The notes below the pieces were generated by a model, which worked only from the letters and a program-made list of their open reading frames with translations, was not told the DNA's origin and did no database searches. From JBDKJS01 sp039806065 (lineage in GTDB: Bacteria; Bacteroidota; Bacteroidia; AKYH767-A; 2013-40CM-41-45), in contig JBDKJS010000214.1 in the NCBI GenBank assembly GCA_039806065.1, forward strand, positions 1 to 9,798: 9,798 nt of DNA. Direction: 5' to 3'. Positions 8,501-9,798 of the stretch are shown here, one piece after another (positions within the stretch are counted from its first letter, which is position 1; each line of letters opens with the position of its first letter). Made by a program: the position numbers and the translations under genes.

Positions 8501-8908
8501 GCACAAGTTGATGGTAGTGGAAACTCAACTGTAACATTAACTTATGGTACCTTGGACGAATCACCGAAAATAGGAATAAACTATTACCGCCTAAAGCAAG
8601 TCGATTATGATGGTACGGAAAATTTAAGTCAAATAATACCAGTAAAATTTGCGGATAGCCGGACTATGGCATTGGTTACCTTTCAAATTGGAAACCATCT
8701 GCAGGTAGAATTTGATTTCACCCATCGTGAAGATGCTAAGCTAACCTTATTTAATGCCAATGGGGCAGTGGTAGCAAATGAAAATATCAGTACTGTTGAA
8801 GGGCATAATAAACATTCTATGCCCATTACCAACCTTTCGAGTGGCATCTATCAATTGCAGCTTTCCACTGTTGGAAGTGTAAAAACTCAAAAGGTTATCC
8901 TTCATTAA
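5567..8908 (+). CDS. Multidomain T9SS cargo protein (jelly-roll, beta-helix-like, FN3-like and C-terminal sorting domains)
   Basis: This is a 1113-residue extracellular protein. Residues 1-22 are a signal peptide (IKFIFYILLGMVM, then SHSQ). Residues 23-235 look like a jelly-roll domain, opening LPYCQSFGNNYFG and closing GFAIDNILI. Residues 246 to about 335 carry GNWNNVTRWESSNDGITW and IPSSGDKSITIKSGH, then GLDLMVEGTV, a module that precedes beta-helix-like strands in many Bacteroidota surface proteins. Strand repeats follow to about 585, for example QSVFGSGQINMARLTINKP. The AFSFPVGK motif is at 596-603. A second jelly-roll lies at about 618-818 (WTENFNNGC to FMVDNISL). Residues 820-926 resume the interrupted module with AEYFKANPQ and DHISSCEYW. 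An FN3-like module (NPLPVSLLSFTA, FLVERSIDGIHFE, NYYRLKQVDYDG) spans about 931-1031. The T9SS type A sorting domain is at about 1050-1113 (LTLFNANGAVV, LSSGIYQLQL, QKVILH). The protein is probably secreted or anchored on the surface. No catalytic motif is recognised. The ATG is preceded by no usable Shine-Dalgarno sequence. Confidence 0.9.
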   Translation: MNIRIKFIFYILLGMVMRSHSQTNPLPVTLPYCQSFGNNYFGLSGLPSGFAIWRIGAPATSIAAAASSIPTADETGFDTATIVKAAGKSYGYSGQMQGVNLNDGKFYIQTSSNNPSGTNQLVLAISTLDFENIKISYDVEMINPQLKAAGIVLQYRVGSTGSWTTVDDTYYYNCSQRFQGQLDYFNNLILPAAASNQNLVQLRWASHRSNVNGSGSCGAGSCGFAIDNILINADYQPTALHYRTKGSGNWNNVTRWESSNDGITWSPAMNIPSSGDKSITIKSGHRIETFSNRLLLDEVLVESGATLVISYNTLLGIADGSGLDLMVEGTVIDSALQSVIWSNEATWQLAPNANFVKCTNTNSTTWQLKFNTGIANIPASSNWICRKYSGALFEPAISSTNGGPPNPRATYGNLIIENFDANWNPYALCKFSGSVNMPLIKGNFIIGGDGTSPLTFVNQNSHSTPITVMGHVIVNSNCTLRVEGTGFDLKQNIECNGLITHSMHGSSVSRLQFTGSTAQSVFGSGQINMARLTINKPSDELTLNTNFRVDGLLTFTQGIINTSNTGLLILNALATATPGNNLNFVRGPMEKIGTTAFSFPVGKNNDIQTCSVGSAVNTTVFWTENFNNGCSNGCDATTYSGPNGSWSITNMGANGTLANKFFVSGGICGGAAGSCSNSNSCSSDATLHIGSNDGINIDLGSYNNSTFDVTTNVMAASPVINCSGKSNVMLSFSYVEGGNFGYDNASLMYFDGSAWSSLFDLPKTTICTSVRSLITSFTIYLPPSANNNPNVKIGFLWVNNNDAIGTNPGFMVDNISLSAQMDRIRAEYFKANPQGMYGNMLAPGIDHISSCEYWMIERLSGTADRTVGLAWDGNSCGVSNLSQLIIARNDNPIWTNQGNAGTTGSTFAGTITSVSQQEFGPYTLASTTSNNPLPVSLLSFTATPTKNAVALEWITASETNNDYFLVERSIDGIHFEKLAQVDGSGNSTVTLTYGTLDESPKIGINYYRLKQVDYDGTENLSQIIPVKFADSRTMALVTFQIGNHLQVEFDFTHREDAKLTLFNANGAVVANENISTVEGHNKHSMPITNLSSGIYQLQLSTVGSVKTQKVILH

Positions 8909-9798
8909 GAGATAGTGAAAGCAAGTCGCCATTGCTTTTAATGATTTTGTTTGTTTCAATCATCCAGTCAATCACAGCAACTACTTTTTCAGGCTTTGCT
9001 AAGGAAGTTTTAGAGATAACATTTGAAAGCGTTTGTTCTTTTTCTTTAAGCACATTTATAATGTTTAACTTTATTTTAGCAATATCTTCATCATTCAAAT
9101 TGAGTTTTTTTCTCCGCCTACAGTAGTCACAGTTTTCACAATTGGTTGTTTTAATCTCGTTGAAATAGGCTAATAAAATATTCGTTCTGCAGATATAATG
9201 AGATTGAACATATTGCAACATAGCCTTTAGTTTCTTCACGTGTAAATTTTTTCTTTCCGTTAAAAAAGTATGATCAAGGTAAAAATGTTCCAAAGGCATT
9301 CGATCTTTAAGTAAAAGTATGGAGGGCATATTTGATGCTTGAATGTAGTCGCAGATATTTTGCTTATGCAGTCTTTTCAAAGCATCAATTACTAATTGGG
9401 TGCTAACATTAAGTCGTTTGGCAATATCATTTTCAATCAATATTTGATAATTCATAAACAAGCCTTCATAGCTTCTTAGTAAAACATTTATTACGCCAGC
9501 ATCGTGTTTATTGGAAACTTGGTAGTGATACAATTCTTGGTGGGGGATGGTAATTAACAATTTTGATTTGGTTTCAGCATCTTCGTTAAAAGAAATATAA
9601 TGATGGTGCTCCAATATTTTTATTGCATAAAGAGTGCTAAATGAATCAAGATTATAGTTGTTGCAAAAATCGATCAGATTGAAAGGATAAATGGCATTGC
9701 AACCGCCACCAATAGGAACTTGTAAATAATTGAATAGTGCTTGATAAACTTTTTTGATGAATGAAGGTGCTGGATATTTCTGCTCGAGTCTTTGCAAA
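8895..9798 (-). CDS. recQ: ATP-dependent DNA helicase RecQ, C-terminal part (N-terminus outside window)
   Basis: This is the C-terminal 300 residues of a RecQ-family helicase; the frame runs off the right edge, so the helicase motor domains are not visible. The diagnostic feature is the zinc-binding Cys cluster at 9120-9191: C-RTNILLAYFNE, then NCENCDYC, with spacing Cys-x16-Cys-x2-Cys-x2-Cys, the same as in E. coli RecQ. Before it lies a segment of about 200 residues starting near FIKKVYQALFNYLQVPIG, with winged-helix-like character (YAIKILEHHHYI, DIAKRLNVSTQLVIDALKRL). I recall such a segment from Bacteroidota RecQ proteins of about 630 residues. After the zinc cluster only about 70 residues remain, ending LLSLSLNEG, with no room for an HRDC domain. 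The role would be unwinding of recombination and replication intermediates. The stop codon lies inside the 3' end of the convergent T9SS gene (14-bp overlap). Confidence 0.88.
   Translation of the reverse strand, partial: LQRLEQKYPAPSFIKKVYQALFNYLQVPIGGGCNAIYPFNLIDFCNNYNLDSFSTLYAIKILEHHHYISFNEDAETKSKLLITIPHQELYHYQVSNKHDAGVINVLLRSYEGLFMNYQILIENDIAKRLNVSTQLVIDALKRLHKQNICDYIQASNMPSILLLKDRMPLEHFYLDHTFLTERKNLHVKKLKAMLQYVQSHYICRTNILLAYFNEIKTTNCENCDYCRRRKKLNLNDEDIAKIKLNIINVLKEKEQTLSNVISKTSLAKPEKVVAVIDWMIETNKIIKSNGDLLSLSLNEG

Noticed and set aside
8747..8959. Minus-strand 70-codon open frame across the T9SS/recQ junction
   Set aside because: It is antisense to the sorting domain and out of frame with recQ, with no recognisable features.
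9795..9797. TTG at the right edge as the start of a 300-residue protein
   Set aside because: The protein is clearly the C-terminal part of RecQ and the frame stays open to the window end, so this codon is an internal Leu.
1..9798. A novel multi-gene defence, mobile or biosynthetic system
   Set aside because: No integrase, transposase, toxin-antitoxin, nuclease or biosynthetic genes are visible; the genes are housekeeping genes plus two large exported proteins.

Overview
The window looks like a chromosomal segment from a member of the Bacteroidota, probably free-living and of moderately low GC. The sequence supports this in several ways. There is a type IX secretion system (T9SS) C-terminal sorting domain preceded by the typical LPVxLxxF / YYRLKQVD module. 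There are tandem Ig-like repeats of the kind seen in Bacteroidota surface proteins. A LysM plus PBP1-fold lipoprotein-like gene lies directly downstream of guaA. The RecQ C-terminus is of the Bacteroidota type. A TAnnTTTG promoter element is present, and the starts lack Shine-Dalgarno sequences.

Layout, left to right. (1) Positions 1-2265, minus strand: the first 755 codons of a large secreted protein cut off by the left edge. It has a signal peptide, a roughly 270-residue N-terminal domain that looks like a TIM-barrel, then six tandem Ig-like repeats of about 73 residues. (2) 2266-2589: AT-rich intergenic DNA. (3) 2590-5470, minus strand: guaA (GMP synthase) followed after 16 bp by a LysM/PBP1-fold envelope protein, a likely two-gene operon. 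(4) 5471-5566: a short divergent region whose best promoter match would give a leaderless guaA mRNA. (5) 5567-8908, plus strand: a 1113-residue T9SS cargo protein made of jelly-roll, beta-helix-like and FN3-like modules plus the sorting domain. (6) 8895 to the right edge, minus strand: the C-terminal 301 codons of a RecQ helicase, whose 3' end overlaps the T9SS gene by 14 bp.

The genes do not form one pathway. guaA and recQ are housekeeping genes (purine synthesis, DNA repair). The two large exported proteins are envelope or extracellular proteins and are the accessory part of the window. I found no CRISPR array, tRNA, rRNA, insertion sequence or defence system. The most interesting items are the uncharacterised TIM-barrel-like domain on an Ig-repeat stalk, a jelly-roll domain apparently nested inside another module of the T9SS protein, and the predicted leaderless guaA transcript.
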